Part shown: piece by piece, positions 1-7,075 of the stretch
How the letters are laid out: every line of letters starts with the position of its first letter
Numbering within the stretch: position 1 is the first letter of the stretch
Assembly (NCBI GenBank): GCA_937902865.1
Contig: CALFNJ010000563.1
Span: 1 to 13,539 of the forward strand
DNA from: an uncultured Opitutaceae bacterium
GTDB taxonomy: Bacteria > Verrucomicrobiota > Verrucomicrobiia > Opitutales > Opitutaceae
Direction: 5' to 3'
DNA: 13,539 nucleotides
Notes under the pieces: model-generated
Told to the model about the DNA's origin: nothing
Database searches by the model: none
Seen by the model: only the letters and a program-made list of their open reading frames with translations
Position numbers and translations under genes: made by a program

Positions 1-97
1 ACTTTTTCGGAAACAATGCCTTCGGCGACGCTACCATGGCCCGCATCCAGCCGCTTTGCGGCGCGACTTGTCTCTCTTCCAGACGAAAGGATCTGCC

Positions 98-808
98 ATG
101 AAAACCCACGCTTTTCTTCATCCCGCCACTTCCGCCCTGCTTGTTGGCTGCGTTCTCCTCGCGGCTGGAGCCGGAGTTTCAGTTCGCGCGGCCGGTCTCG
201 CAGGCGGAGCCGCTGGCGCCGCCAGCGGCGCGATCAATCCCCCGGAAATGCCGCGCGTGCCTTCACCGGCGCCATCGGTGTCGAGTGAGGCGACGGTGGG
301 CGCTGATGCGGCCGCCAGCGCCGATCGGATCTCGCGCCAGACTCAGACGGGGACCTCGGCCTCCGCGAGCGTCGGTGCCGACACCGGCACCCGGGTCACG
401 GGCGATGCCAAGCTGTCGGTTGCTCCGCTGGCCGCAACGGGCGCCTCCGCCTCGCTCAAGGCCGGAGAGACGACGCACGCGATCAACGCCCTCACGCTCG
501 ACAACCGCACCGCGCTGTTCGCCGATCTCAAGACGCGGCTCGATGCGAGCGCCACCGCGATGGATTCACTGCGGAAATCCTCGCAGCAGCTCGACGCGGA
601 AGGCCGCGCTCATTTTGACGCCGCTGACCGCGATGTGAAAGCCAAGGAGCAGACCGTCCGCTCGAGCCTGCGCGAGGCGCAGACGGCGACCGCCAGCAAC
701 TGGGCTGAAGTGCGCGGTGCGCTGGCGAATGACTATGCCGTGTATGCCACGGCGGTCGCGAACGCCGAAGCGGCGGCGGACGCCGGCGCCAAGGCTTCCA
801 TCCGATAA
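98..808 (+). CDS. Exported Ala-rich helical protein of unknown function (paralogue 1)
   Basis: Predicted protein of 236 aa. I chose the ATG at 98 because GAAAGG lies 7 nt upstream and an N-terminal export signal follows directly; an in-frame start at 56 would put 14 residues ahead of it. Residues 10-32 are hydrophobic and end near VRAAG, like a Sec signal peptide. L-V-G-C at 15-18 fits a lipobox, but hydrophobic residues continue after the Cys, so lipoprotein status is uncertain. Residues 33-135 are low-complexity Ala/Gly/Ser/Pro/Thr. Residues 140-228 are a charged, probably helical block (DLKTRLDAS ... NWAEVRGALANDYAVYATAV) that recurs in the next gene. I recognise no family. It probably acts in the cell envelope or periplasm (inference). 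The next gene starts 52 nt downstream on the same strand, so the two are likely co-transcribed. Confidence 0.75.
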   Translation: MKTHAFLHPATSALLVGCVLLAAGAGVSVRAAGLAGGAAGAASGAINPPEMPRVPSPAPSVSSEATVGADAAASADRISRQTQTGTSASASVGADTGTRVTGDAKLSVAPLAATGASASLKAGETTHAINALTLDNRTALFADLKTRLDASATAMDSLRKSSQQLDAEGRAHFDAADRDVKAKEQTVRSSLREAQTATASNWAEVRGALANDYAVYATAVANAEAAADAGAKASIR

Positions 809-860
809 TTTTTTCCGCTCCGGAAACGCCTGGGTCGGCCCGGGCGCCCGGATCAGGTCG

Positions 861-1553
861 ATGAACGTGAACGCGAAAATCAATCTTCCGAGCCAGGGCG
901 GCCATCCCGCCCGCAGCGGACGTGGCAGGGCGATGACGCTGCTTTTCACGAGCGCGGCGGCCGCCGCGATGTGGACGCTGCCCGTTCAGGCGGCACGGCT
1001 CGCGGCACCACGGGTGAAGTCCATGAGTTTCGCGCCTGAGGAACTCGAACTCGGTGCGACGGCGATTGCCGTAAGCGAGCGCAGCGAGCCCTTGCGACTG
1101 CAGTTCACGGATGCCGATTTTCGCCGGGCTCCCGTCACCGCTGCGGCGGAGGTGTCCCCGCGGCGCGGCCCGATCGCCACGTCGCTCGACGCCGCGATCA
1201 CGGTGAGCACCATCCAGATTTGGAAATTCGATCAGCGGGAAAAATCTGTCAGCGACCTCGCCACGCGGATCGACGCGTCGCGTCGCGCCCTGGCGGTCCT
1301 GGCCAGCCAGCGGACGACCTTGCGCAGTGACAACGCGCAGGACGCGTTCAACTCCGCGTTGCGCGGAGCGGAGGAGGCCGAGCAGCACCTGCAGCAGAGC
1401 CTGCAGGCCGCCCGGTCCGCCTCTGAGCAGGACTGGAGCCTGGCCCGCTCGGCGGTATCGGCCGATTTCGCTCTCTACGCCGACGCCGTGTCGCAGGCCG
1501 AGACGGCGATGGTCACCGGCAGCGTCGAGGACAGCGGTAAAAAACTCGGCTGA
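861..1553 (+). CDS. Exported helical protein of unknown function (paralogue 2)
   Basis: Predicted protein of 230 aa from the ATG at 861. The frame is open further upstream, but that extension overlaps the preceding gene and is Arg-rich shadow sequence. The only ribosome-binding-like bases are a weak CAGG at 855. Residues 1-24 are a long basic leader, 25-44 a hydrophobic stretch ending VQA-A, consistent with a signal peptide. Residues 129-217 align with the C-terminal block of the preceding protein: both start DLxTR(L/I)DAS and end with a W, R, D(Y/F)A(V/L)YA pattern and AV..AE. In the last 37 positions of the block I count 16 identities by hand. The pair therefore looks like a tandem duplication that diverged, with unrelated linkers. 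Function unknown. A facing REP-like pair follows the stop codon by 26 nt. Confidence 0.72.
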   Translation: MNVNAKINLPSQGGHPARSGRGRAMTLLFTSAAAAAMWTLPVQAARLAAPRVKSMSFAPEELELGATAIAVSERSEPLRLQFTDADFRRAPVTAAAEVSPRRGPIATSLDAAITVSTIQIWKFDQREKSVSDLATRIDASRRALAVLASQRTTLRSDNAQDAFNSALRGAEEAEQHLQQSLQAARSASEQDWSLARSAVSADFALYADAVSQAETAMVTGSVEDSGKKLG

Positions 1554-1579
1554 GTTGGCGGAGGCGGATCGATTCCCAA

Positions 1580-1649
1580 GTAGGGGCGTTCTTTATGGAC
1601 GCTCTTTTTTTTGGCCGCTCTTGACGGGCGTCCCAAGGGACGCCCCTAC
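1580..1649. repeat. Facing pair of GTAG-headed REP-like hairpins (copy 1)
   Basis: The left arm starts GTAGGGGCGTTCTTTATGGA at 1580. The right arm, read on the minus strand from 1649, starts GTAGGGGCGTCCCTTGGGAC. The right arm is itself a hairpin (GGGCGTCCC, 2-nt loop, GGGACGCCC). The spacer contains eight consecutive T (1604-1612 region). A second copy of this arrangement is at 3643-3711. REP sequences typically have a GTAG or GGAG head before a hairpin, and inverted pairs of them form BIME-like units; assignment to that class here is inference. Confidence 0.75.
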
Positions 1650-1726
1650 ATTTGGAACAGGCGCGGGCGCAAAGCGAGTTGGCCGCCGCGCTTGCCTCGC
1701 CACGGAGGAGCCGTGACGCTGGTCCG

Positions 1727-2098
1727 GTGCTGAAAGTCTATACCTATGCGAACTGCGACACGTGCCGGCGGGCGGTGAAATGGATGCGCGCGCACGATCT
1801 CGCGTTCACCGAGCATCCGATCCGGGAAACGCCTCCGACCCCGGCGGAATTGCGCGCCATGCTGGCGGCGCAGGGCGGCGAATTGCGGCGGCTGTTCAAC
1901 ACCTCGGGGCGGGATTATCGCGAGCAGCAGCTCGGCGACCGACTTGCCGCGCTGGAAAAGACGAAGGCCGGCGAGACTGAGGCCCTCGGTCTGCTCGCGG
2001 GCAACGGCAACCTGGTGAAGCGGCCCTTCCTGCTGGGGCCCAAAGTGGGCCTGGTGGGTTTCAACGAGGCGGCGTGGACCGCGGCATTGCAGGGCTGA
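1727..2098 (+). CDS. ArsC/Spx-family thioredoxin-fold protein with CXXC motif
   Basis: With GTG at 1727 the product is 123 aa, close to the roughly 115-120 aa usual for this family. The frame is open back to a TTG at 1652, but that would add 25 low-complexity residues next to a repeat. A strong GGAGGAG lies at 1704-1710, rather far (16 nt) from the GTG, so the start is not certain. Residues 1-16 read VLKVYTYANCDTCRRA, with the active-site pair Cys10 and Cys13. Later come LFNTSGRDYRE and NGNLVKRPFLL, where the Arg of KRP is a conserved family position. The family includes arsenate reductases, the RNA-polymerase-binding regulator Spx, and YffB-like proteins. The CXXC resembles Spx/YffB more than classic ArsC. 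No arsenic-resistance neighbours are present, so arsenate reduction should not be assumed. Confidence 0.85.
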   Translation: MLKVYTYANCDTCRRAVKWMRAHDLAFTEHPIRETPPTPAELRAMLAAQGGELRRLFNTSGRDYREQQLGDRLAALEKTKAGETEALGLLAGNGNLVKRPFLLGPKVGLVGFNEAAWTAALQG

Positions 2099-2124
2099 CC
2101 TCCGGGCTGAACACTGAATTTCGC

Positions 2125-2403
2125 ATGAGCGCTCGTTTCTCCTCATCTTCCTCCACCGCGCCCGATCCTTTGCGCAACACGGTCCTCTGGCTGGCGGCGT
2201 ACGCGCGTTTTCCCGCCGGCCGCCTCGAGGCGAAGGCGGAAACGATGCTCTGCATGGCCGCGCTCGCGACGGCCGCCGAAACCACGGAAAATCCGAGGTT
2301 TCTGATCGAGAGCCGCGACATCGCGAAGGACTCGGCGCAGCGGGCCCACGCCCAGCGCCGGTCGCACGCGCACTTCAAGAGCGACAACAGCGCCAAGGTC
2401 TAG
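2125..2403 (+). CDS. Small hypothetical protein
   Basis: Predicted protein of 92 aa from ATG at 2125, 26 nt after the stop of the CXXC gene and possibly in the same transcript. The frame is open further upstream into that gene. Codons are strongly G/C-ending at the third position, as in the neighbouring genes, which favours a real gene over the overlapping minus-strand readings. No ribosome-binding site is obvious. The protein starts with a Ser-rich stretch, continues with a probable helix (NTVLWLAAYARFPAGRLEAK ... MLCMAALATAAE), and ends in a His/Arg/Lys-rich tail (AHAQRRSHAHFKSDN). No signal peptide, membrane segment or known domain is visible. Likely cytoplasmic; function unknown. Confidence 0.55.
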   Translation: MSARFSSSSSTAPDPLRNTVLWLAAYARFPAGRLEAKAETMLCMAALATAAETTENPRFLIESRDIAKDSAQRAHAQRRSHAHFKSDNSAKV

Positions 2404-2442
2404 CGCATGGCGAAGAGGTCGATCCGTCGAACCTCCAAGCCA

Positions 2443-2533
2443 TTTTACCACAGAGGCACAGAGGCACGGAGAGTGATCGCAGCCCTCTATGCGATTCCCG
2501 GTTCCTCCGTGCCTCTGTGTCTCCGTGGTGAAA
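2443..2533. repeat. Inverted repeat of 8-bp CACAGAGG-type units
   Basis: The left arm, 2443-2471, contains CACAGAGG, CACAGAGG and CACGGAG units. The right arm, 2505-2533, is its reverse complement at 26 of 29 positions. The 33-nt spacer has no visible gene. It lies in the 261-bp gap between the small hypothetical gene and the DUF4097-like gene. A GC-richer variant of the same unit (CGCAGAGG, CGCGGAGG) occurs in the repeats at 5274 and 9254. Confidence 0.85.
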
Positions 2534-2545
2534 GGCTTGGGGCTT

Positions 2546-2566
2546 CTTCCTGATTTCTGAGTTCCC
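2546..2566 (-). repeat. Fragment of the GGAACTCA-unit repeat
   Basis: On the minus strand this reads GGGAACTCAGAAATCAGGAA, close to the GGAACTCAGGAAATCAGG core of the repeats at 5274, 9254 and (minus strand) 5644. It sits directly beside the CACAGAGG-type inverted repeat, the same two families that adjoin at 5274-5351. Confidence 0.6.
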
Positions 2567-2664
2567 TGTTCGGATTTCGGCTGCGGCCATTACGTAGCGC
2601 GGGTGGGTAATAGTTCATGGCGGCGTCCCTTGCGCGTCACGGGGAAGCGATACACGTTGGGGTC

Positions 2665-3633
2665 ATGCCCATCCGCGTGATCCTTTTCTCCCTGTTCGCC
2701 CTGCTGTCGGCTTCGGCCGGCCTGGCGCGCGAGCGCACGGAGGAGCGGACCTTCGCCCTGAGCGGCCCGCCGACGGTGCGCGTTTCGGCCTACCGAGGCT
2801 CTGTCTCGGTCGAGTCCTCGGAGGAGGATGTCGTCCGCGTGAAGGTCACCGCCAACAGCGCGCTGGAGCAGACCGGGGCGGCGGATCGCGCGCTGGCAGC
2901 CCTGCAGCTCGACTGGGCCCAGGAGGGCAACACGTTCACGCTCAAGGCCACCAACCGGTCCGAGACCGGCGTGCGCTTTTTCTGGCAGGAGGGCGCGCAG
3001 CTCGAGCTCAACATCACGATCACGGTCCCGCGTGTCAGCTCGCTCAATCTCAGCGTCGATGACGGCAGCATCCGGGTCGGCGACATCAACGGCACCGTCC
3101 GCGCGAAGACCGAGGCGGGCCTGGTGTTCTGCCGTCACGTGGACGGCGCGCTCACCGTGCAGAACGGCCGCGGCGACATCATCGTTTCGGCGTGCACCGG
3201 CGACGTGGATCTGACCACGACGCGCGGCATCATTCGGACCGGTCCGATCGGCGGGATGGCCAAGGTGACCGCGACCAACGGCGACATCGAATTGCTGTCC
3301 GTCAGCGGCGGACTGGAGGCCAAGGCGGACGGTGGCGAGATTACCGTGGGCATTCCCAAGACTTTTGTCGGCAAGGCCTCGATCAAGGCCGCGGGCGGCG
3401 ACGTGAATTTGAAGATCGATCCCGCGGCGAACGTCGATTTGTCCGCCTCGTCGGTCTGGGGCCAGGTTCGCCTGCTCCCGGTGGGCCGGCAGGTGCTCCC
3501 GCTCGTCACCGAGTCCGGCGGCCAGGGCCGGCATGCGCTCAGCGGCCGGCTCAATGCCGGCGGCGTCGTCATCGAGGCGCGCGCGAGCGGCGGCCACGTC
3601 AATCTGATGAGTGAAGTCCCGCCGTTCGGCTGA
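2665..3633 (+). CDS. Exported DUF4097-like beta-repeat protein
   Basis: Predicted protein of 322 aa from ATG at 2665, chosen because a clean Sec signal peptide follows (MPIRVILFSLFALLSASAGLA) and a G-rich TTGGGG lies just upstream. The in-frame start at 2617 would add 16 residues in front of the signal. The mature part is a series of short beta-strand repeats of the type VSVES, LNLSVDDGSIRVGDINGTV, VKVTATNGDIELLSVSG and VNLKIDP, with Gly-Asp turns. This matches the DUF4097 'putative adhesin' beta-helix-like architecture. Family members are often found near ECF sigma/anti-sigma genes, but their biochemical role is not well established. It probably acts in the periplasm or at the cell surface (inference). 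A facing REP-like pair follows 9 nt after the stop. Confidence 0.78.
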   Translation: MPIRVILFSLFALLSASAGLARERTEERTFALSGPPTVRVSAYRGSVSVESSEEDVVRVKVTANSALEQTGAADRALAALQLDWAQEGNTFTLKATNRSETGVRFFWQEGAQLELNITITVPRVSSLNLSVDDGSIRVGDINGTVRAKTEAGLVFCRHVDGALTVQNGRGDIIVSACTGDVDLTTTRGIIRTGPIGGMAKVTATNGDIELLSVSGGLEAKADGGEITVGIPKTFVGKASIKAAGGDVNLKIDPAANVDLSASSVWGQVRLLPVGRQVLPLVTESGGQGRHALSGRLNAGGVVIEARASGGHVNLMSEVPPFG

Positions 3634-3642
3634 GGATTTAGT

Positions 3643-3711
3643 GTAGGGGCGTTCTTCATGGACGCCCGCTTCGGCGATCTCAAACCGGGCGTCCATAGAG
3701 AACGCCCCTAC
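3643..3711. repeat. Facing pair of GTAG-headed REP-like hairpins (copy 2)
   Basis: The left arm starts at 3643 with GTAGGGGCGTTCTTCATGGA and the minus-strand arm starts at 3711 with GTAGGGGCGTTCTCTATGGA. Over 26 nt the arms agree at 24 positions, with a 17-nt spacer. Each arm can also fold on itself (GGGCGT with ACGCCC). This is the same family and geometry as 1580-1649. The element fills most of the gap between the DUF4097-like and M32 genes. Confidence 0.82.
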
Positions 3712-3763
3712 CTTCGAGCGCTCGCTTGCGCGGAGGATGAAGGCGGATTTGCTTCGGGGGACT

Positions 3764-5257
3764 ATGAGTTCTCCGGCTTATGCTGAGTTGGTGGCGCGGT
3801 TGCAGCGGACGCATCTGTTTTCCACGGTGGGCGATCTGCTGGGATGGGACGAGCAGGTGAACCTGCCGCCGGGCAGCGCGGACCAGCGGGCGAACCAGCT
3901 GGCGCTGCTGGCGGAGATGGGCCACGCGCTGAGCGCGGAGGCGCGGAACGGCGAGTTGCTGCGTGAACTGGAGACGAAGCCGGCGCCGGCCGACGGCGAG
4001 CGGGTGGTGGTGCGCCAGGCGCGGCGCGATTACGATCGCGTGACGAAGCTGCCGGCGGAGTTCGTCCGGGAGAAGGCCGAGCACAGCAGCCGGGCCTATC
4101 ACGCCTGGACCGCAGCGCGGGCGAAGAACGATTTCGCGAGCTATGCCCCGTTTTTGGAAAAGCATCTCGCGCTGGCGAAACGCGAGGCGGGTTACCTGGG
4201 CAAGGCGGCGGCACCGTATGATTATTTCATCGACCAGAACGATCCGGGTCTGACGGGGGACGCGGTGGGCCGGCTGTTCGCCGAACTAAAGCGCGAACTC
4301 GTGCCGTTCGTGCGCAGCGTGCTGGCGTCGCCGGTGAAGCCGCCGACGGGAATCTTCCGCGGCTTTCCGGTCGATGGGCAGCGGCTTTTCCTCCGGGAAG
4401 TGACGGAGCGGTTGGGCTTCGACTACCGTCGCGGACGCATCGACGTGGCCGTGCATCCCTTCTGTTCGGGCACAGGCTCGGACACGCGGATGACGACGCG
4501 CTTCACGGTCGACGAGCCGCTCGACGCGCTCTTCAGCTCGATCCACGAGACCGGCCACGGCCTCTACGAGCAGGGCCTGCCGGTGGCCGACGCGGGCACG
4601 GCGCTGGGGATGCACGCCGGCATGGGCGTGCATGAGTCGCAGAGCCGGCTCTGGGAAAACCAGGTCGCACGCGGCCGGGCTTTCTGGAAATTTTTCGAGC
4701 CGAAGTTCCGCGCGCAGTTTTCGGCGCAGACGGCGGCGCTGTCCTCGGAGGATCTCTACCTCGCGATCAATGCGGTGGTGCCGACCCTGATCCGCGTCGA
4801 TGCCGACGAAGTCACCTACAACCTGCACATCATCCTGCGCTTCGAACTGGAGAAGAAACTTTTCTCGGGCGAACTCGCGGTGAAGGATCTGCCGGCGGCG
4901 TGGCGGGAAGCTTCGCGCGAACTGGTCGGGCTCGAACCCGCGACCGACACCGAAGGCGTGCTGCAGGACGTGCACTGGTCGGGCGGCGCCTTTGGCTATT
5001 TTCCAAGCTATTGTCTGGGCAACATGATGGCGGCGCAGCTCTGGTATGCCGCGCAGGCGGCGCTGCCGCAGCTCGAGGAGGATTTCGCCCGCGGGGATTT
5101 CTCGCGCCTGCTCGGCTGGCTGCGGACGCACGTGCACGCCGAGGGCCGGCGCTACGACCTGCTCGCACTCGTGCGCAAAGTCACCGGTGAAGAGCTGTCG
5201 CCGCGAGCGTTGCTGCGTTATCTGCGAGAGCGCTACGGCACGCTCTACCGCGTGTGA
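3764..5257 (+). CDS. M32-family zinc carboxypeptidase
   Basis: Predicted protein of 497 aa, the usual length (about 500) for M32 enzymes such as Taq carboxypeptidase. I prefer ATG 3764 because a G-rich ribosome-binding stretch (CGGGGG) lies 3 nt upstream. An ATG at 3737 would add 9 residues but has GGAGG almost touching it. The zinc site is visible: HETGH at residues 261-265 within SSIHETGHGLYEQG, and the third ligand Glu291 in HESQSRLWEN. Other family blocks are RVDADEVTYNLHIILRFELE and DVHWSGGAFGYFPSYCLGN. No signal peptide is visible, so it is probably cytoplasmic, removing C-terminal residues from peptides with broad specificity. It is the last rightward gene before a repeat-filled convergent gap. 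Confidence 0.95.
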   Translation: MSSPAYAELVARLQRTHLFSTVGDLLGWDEQVNLPPGSADQRANQLALLAEMGHALSAEARNGELLRELETKPAPADGERVVVRQARRDYDRVTKLPAEFVREKAEHSSRAYHAWTAARAKNDFASYAPFLEKHLALAKREAGYLGKAAAPYDYFIDQNDPGLTGDAVGRLFAELKRELVPFVRSVLASPVKPPTGIFRGFPVDGQRLFLREVTERLGFDYRRGRIDVAVHPFCSGTGSDTRMTTRFTVDEPLDALFSSIHETGHGLYEQGLPVADAGTALGMHAGMGVHESQSRLWENQVARGRAFWKFFEPKFRAQFSAQTAALSSEDLYLAINAVVPTLIRVDADEVTYNLHIILRFELEKKLFSGELAVKDLPAAWREASRELVGLEPATDTEGVLQDVHWSGGAFGYFPSYCLGNMMAAQLWYAAQAALPQLEEDFARGDFSRLLGWLRTHVHAEGRRYDLLALVRKVTGEELSPRALLRYLRERYGTLYRV

Positions 5258-5273
5258 ATGGGATCGGGGATGC

Positions 5274-5388
5274 TTTATCTGGAACTCAGGAACTCAGGAA
5301 ATCGGAAATTCGATCCGTCTCGCGCAGAGGCGCGGAGGCGCAGAGATCGGATTCCGGCAAAAGGTAGGGACGGGCGGCCCGCCCGTCC
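5274..5388 (+). repeat. Composite intergenic repeat, copy A
   Basis: Three blocks follow one another. First, TTTATCT plus a GGAACTCA/GGAAATC array of 8-bp units. Second, a CGCAGAGG/CGCGGAGG array at about 5321-5345. Third, a GTAG-headed hairpin at 5364-5388 (GGACGGGC, 5-nt loop, GCCCGTCC). The first 78 nt match copy B at 9254-9331 at 77 of 78 positions by my reading. The gap 5258-5686 (429 nt) holds no gene that I can support; it is occupied by this element and those at 5432-5671. Confidence 0.88.
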
Positions 5389-5431
5389 GGTTGGACGCTG
5401 TCGGCTTTCAAGCTCGATCCGTTTTTTAACA

Positions 5432-5495
5432 GGAGGAAGACCGGACGGGATCCGAGGTTCGGAATCCGATCTCAGTTTGTCCTCGGTCTTCCTCC
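5432..5495. repeat. Inverted repeat with perfect 12-bp stem
   Basis: GGAGGAAGACCG at 5432-5443 pairs perfectly with CGGTCTTCCTCC at 5484-5495 around a 40-nt loop. A short T run lies just before the left arm on the plus strand and none follows the right arm, so I do not call it a terminator. No second copy is in the window. Confidence 0.6.
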
Positions 5496-5553
5496 GGTAG
5501 AAATTCAGACCGACTGCACGGGAGAGGGATGACCGTTTGGTGAGCCGCGGCTC

Positions 5554-5575
5554 GGCGGGGACGCCTCGCCCTATC
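5554..5575 (-). repeat. REP-like element with variant head
   Basis: The minus strand from 5575 reads GATAGGGCGAGGCGTCCCCG, followed by CC. The layout, TAGGG head then GC-rich hairpin, is that of the GTAG-headed elements nearby, but the head is GATAG and the stem is weaker (GGCG with CGCC). It lies 29 nt from the terminator-like copy at 5597-5628. Confidence 0.45.
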
Positions 5576-5596
5576 TTCGGCCTTTCGGGCCGGCGC

Positions 5597-5628
5597 AAAA
5601 AAATAGGGCGGGTCAGAGACCCGCCCTA
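5597..5628 (-). terminator. Intrinsic terminator for the leftward esterase gene, formed by a REP-like hairpin
   Basis: On the minus strand TAGGGCGGGTC (5628-5618), loop TCT, GACCCGCCCTA (5614-5604) forms a perfect 11-bp GC-rich stem, followed at once by seven T (5603-5597). It lies about 60 nt past the esterase stop codon. The minus-strand sequence starting at 5630 is GGTAGGGCG, so the hairpin also carries the GTAG head of the REP-like family. Confidence 0.82.
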
Positions 5629-5643
5629 CCGTGAAAGGGAAAT

Positions 5644-5671
5644 TTTCCTGATTTCCTGAGTTCCAGATAAA
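5644..5671 (-). repeat. Inverted partial copy of the TTTATCT-GGAACTCA repeat
   Basis: On the minus strand this reads TTTATCTGGAACTCAGGAAA followed by TCAGGAAA, matching the start of the composite repeats at 5274 and 9254. With copy A it brackets the whole intergenic region between the M32 and esterase genes as an inverted pair about 400 nt apart. It starts 16 nt beyond the esterase stop codon. Confidence 0.8.
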
Positions 5672-5686
5672 CTAAACCCGGTCGAT

Positions 5687-6832
5687 TTACTTTCCGGCGA
5701 TCGGATAACCCTGCCAGATCCACTGCAGCGCGGTGGGATAGAGCTGGGAGATCGTGGGACGGTCGGTGTGGCCGGCGCCGCGGGCGAAGACGAATTTGTA
5801 GTGATAGCCTTTTTCCGCGAGGACCTTGGCCATGTTCTCGTTGGCCTGCACCCAGTCGTGGAAACCGTCGTTGCGGCCCATATTGTCGCGGTCGCCGCAC
5901 TCGATGTAGATGCGGAGCGGCTTGACGGGGCTGTTGGGGATCAGGGTCTCGTGATAGTGCCAGGCGCCGTGCGGGAGCGCGGGATCGGTCGGGTACTGCT
6001 GGTTCACGAAAGTGCCCGAGAACGTGAGGACGCGGTGATAGCGCTCGGGGTGGAACCACGCCATGGTCATGCTGGCGGCGGCGCCGGAGCTGGTGCCCAT
6101 CACGGCGCGGCCGTCGGGATTCTTGGTCAGCTTTACGTTGGCGACCTTTTCCGCCATCGGGAGAACCTCGGTCTCGACGAAGTCGCTGTATTTGCCGGAG
6201 ACCGTGTCGTACTCGAGGTTGCGCTGACCGCCCTGGCCATCCGGGCCGCCGGGCGGAATGGAGACGACGACCATGATCGGCAGCTTCTTCTCCGGGATGA
6301 GATGATCGAGCACGTTGTAGGCCCGGCCGTCGCCATCGGTGGTGATCATCACGGCCGCCTCCGTGCCGGGCATGTATTGCTTCGGCACGTAGACCTTCAC
6401 CTTGCGGGTGTAAGGTTGGGCATGGCTGCTGACGGGGCCGCCGCCACCGCGCGGCGCTCCCGGCGCGGGCTCATCGCGGGCGATGCCGGGGTAGAATTTG
6501 CTCTCGGTCGACTCCAGCGAGAATTCGTAGACCTTGCCGCGCATCGACTCGTCGGCGAGCGGGCTCATTTCCGGCGCGGGCTTGTGGGTCGGGCCGATGA
6601 TGAAATTGCCGTCGGCCTCCATCGGCGGCACGTCGCCGTCGGGCAGCTCGGTGGCCTTCACGTAGCCCGGCGTCAGCGGATCGCGCTGCGCGGCCTGGGG
6701 ACGAGCGGCGCCACCGGCACCACCGCGGCCGGCGGCGGGGGCCGGGGCCGTTGCTTTTCTGGTTTCCGGCTGGGCCGAGGCGAGGCTCGTGCCGATCAAC
6801 AGCGTCACGAGGCAAAACAGAGGGGATTTCAT
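5687..6832 (-). CDS. Exported alpha/beta-hydrolase, enterochelin-esterase/esterase D-like
   Basis: Predicted protein of 381 aa. The frame is open to 6940, but the upstream part runs into a tandem repeat; ATG at 6832 gives a clean signal peptide (MKSPLFCLVTLLIGTSLASA, probable cleavage before Gln21). A Pro/Ala/Gly-rich linker follows. The C-terminal domain resembles the Fes/esterase D fold: RKVKVYVPKQYMPG, then VMITTDGDG, the nucleophile elbow GTSSG with Ser248, IECGDRDN with Asp314 or Asp316 as probable acid, and GAGHTDRP with His355 as probable base. Such proteins hydrolyse siderophore, carbohydrate or acyl esters, and the substrate cannot be told here. It is probably periplasmic. It is divergent from the TatD gene and convergent with the M32 gene; a T-tract hairpin lies downstream. 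No good ribosome-binding site is visible. Confidence 0.85.
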   Translation of the reverse strand: MKSPLFCLVTLLIGTSLASAQPETRKATAPAPAAGRGGAGGAARPQAAQRDPLTPGYVKATELPDGDVPPMEADGNFIIGPTHKPAPEMSPLADESMRGKVYEFSLESTESKFYPGIARDEPAPGAPRGGGGPVSSHAQPYTRKVKVYVPKQYMPGTEAAVMITTDGDGRAYNVLDHLIPEKKLPIMVVVSIPPGGPDGQGGQRNLEYDTVSGKYSDFVETEVLPMAEKVANVKLTKNPDGRAVMGTSSGAAASMTMAWFHPERYHRVLTFSGTFVNQQYPTDPALPHGAWHYHETLIPNSPVKPLRIYIECGDRDNMGRNDGFHDWVQANENMAKVLAEKGYHYKFVFARGAGHTDRPTISQLYPTALQWIWQGYPIAGK

Positions 6833-6928
6833 GGCAGGGGAGTAGGAACGTTGGCTGGATTTAATATGGTGTGGGGTGGGGAACCTGCGCCTGACGCATG
6901 GCAGGAACGTTGGAGACGCGGCAGATCC

Positions 6929-7049
6929 AACGTTCAACATTCAACGTTCAACGTTCAACATCCAACGTCCGGACCTCGGGAGGGGAATGGAGTCTGGTTT
7001 GCTTCCGAGTTGGACGTTGAATGTTGAACGTTGGATGTTGAACGTTGGG
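6929..7049. repeat. Inverted arrays of 7-bp AACGTTC/TTGAACG units
   Basis: The left array, 6929-6970, is six contiguous heptamers: AACGTTC, AACATTC, AACGTTC, AACGTTC, AACATCC, AACGTCC. The right array, 7010-7049, holds TTGGACG, TTGAATG, TTGAACG, TTGGATG, TTGAACG and a partial unit, roughly the reverse complement. A 39-nt spacer separates them. The element lies between the divergent esterase and TatD genes, ending 26 nt before the TatD start codon, so it could affect expression of either; no operator function is shown. Confidence 0.9.
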
Positions 7050-7075
7050 TTTCGTTTTCCTCGACGCTTTGCTGC

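Noticed and set aside
528..1388. Long minus-strand open frame of 286 codons opposite the two paralogue genes
   Set aside because: It is Arg-rich with no motif and is the antisense shadow of the two plus-strand genes, which have export signals and a shared domain.
1652..1726. TTG start for a 148-aa version of the CXXC protein
   Set aside because: The added 25 residues are low complexity, begin 3 nt from a repeat, and exceed the usual family length.
2590..3696. Minus-strand open frame of 368 codons opposite the DUF4097-like gene
   Set aside because: The composition is that of an antisense GC-rich shadow; the plus-strand product has a signal peptide and regular beta repeats.
6859..6868. AT-rich patch with minus-strand TATTAA 29 nt before the esterase start, a possible -10 element
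   Set aside because: No acceptable -35 sequence at the right spacing; too weak to list as a promoter.
5768..7027. Plus-strand open frame of 419 codons opposite the esterase
   Set aside because: Low-complexity His/Gly/Arg/Val sequence. The minus strand encodes a recognisable hydrolase with signal peptide and Ser-Asp-His residues.
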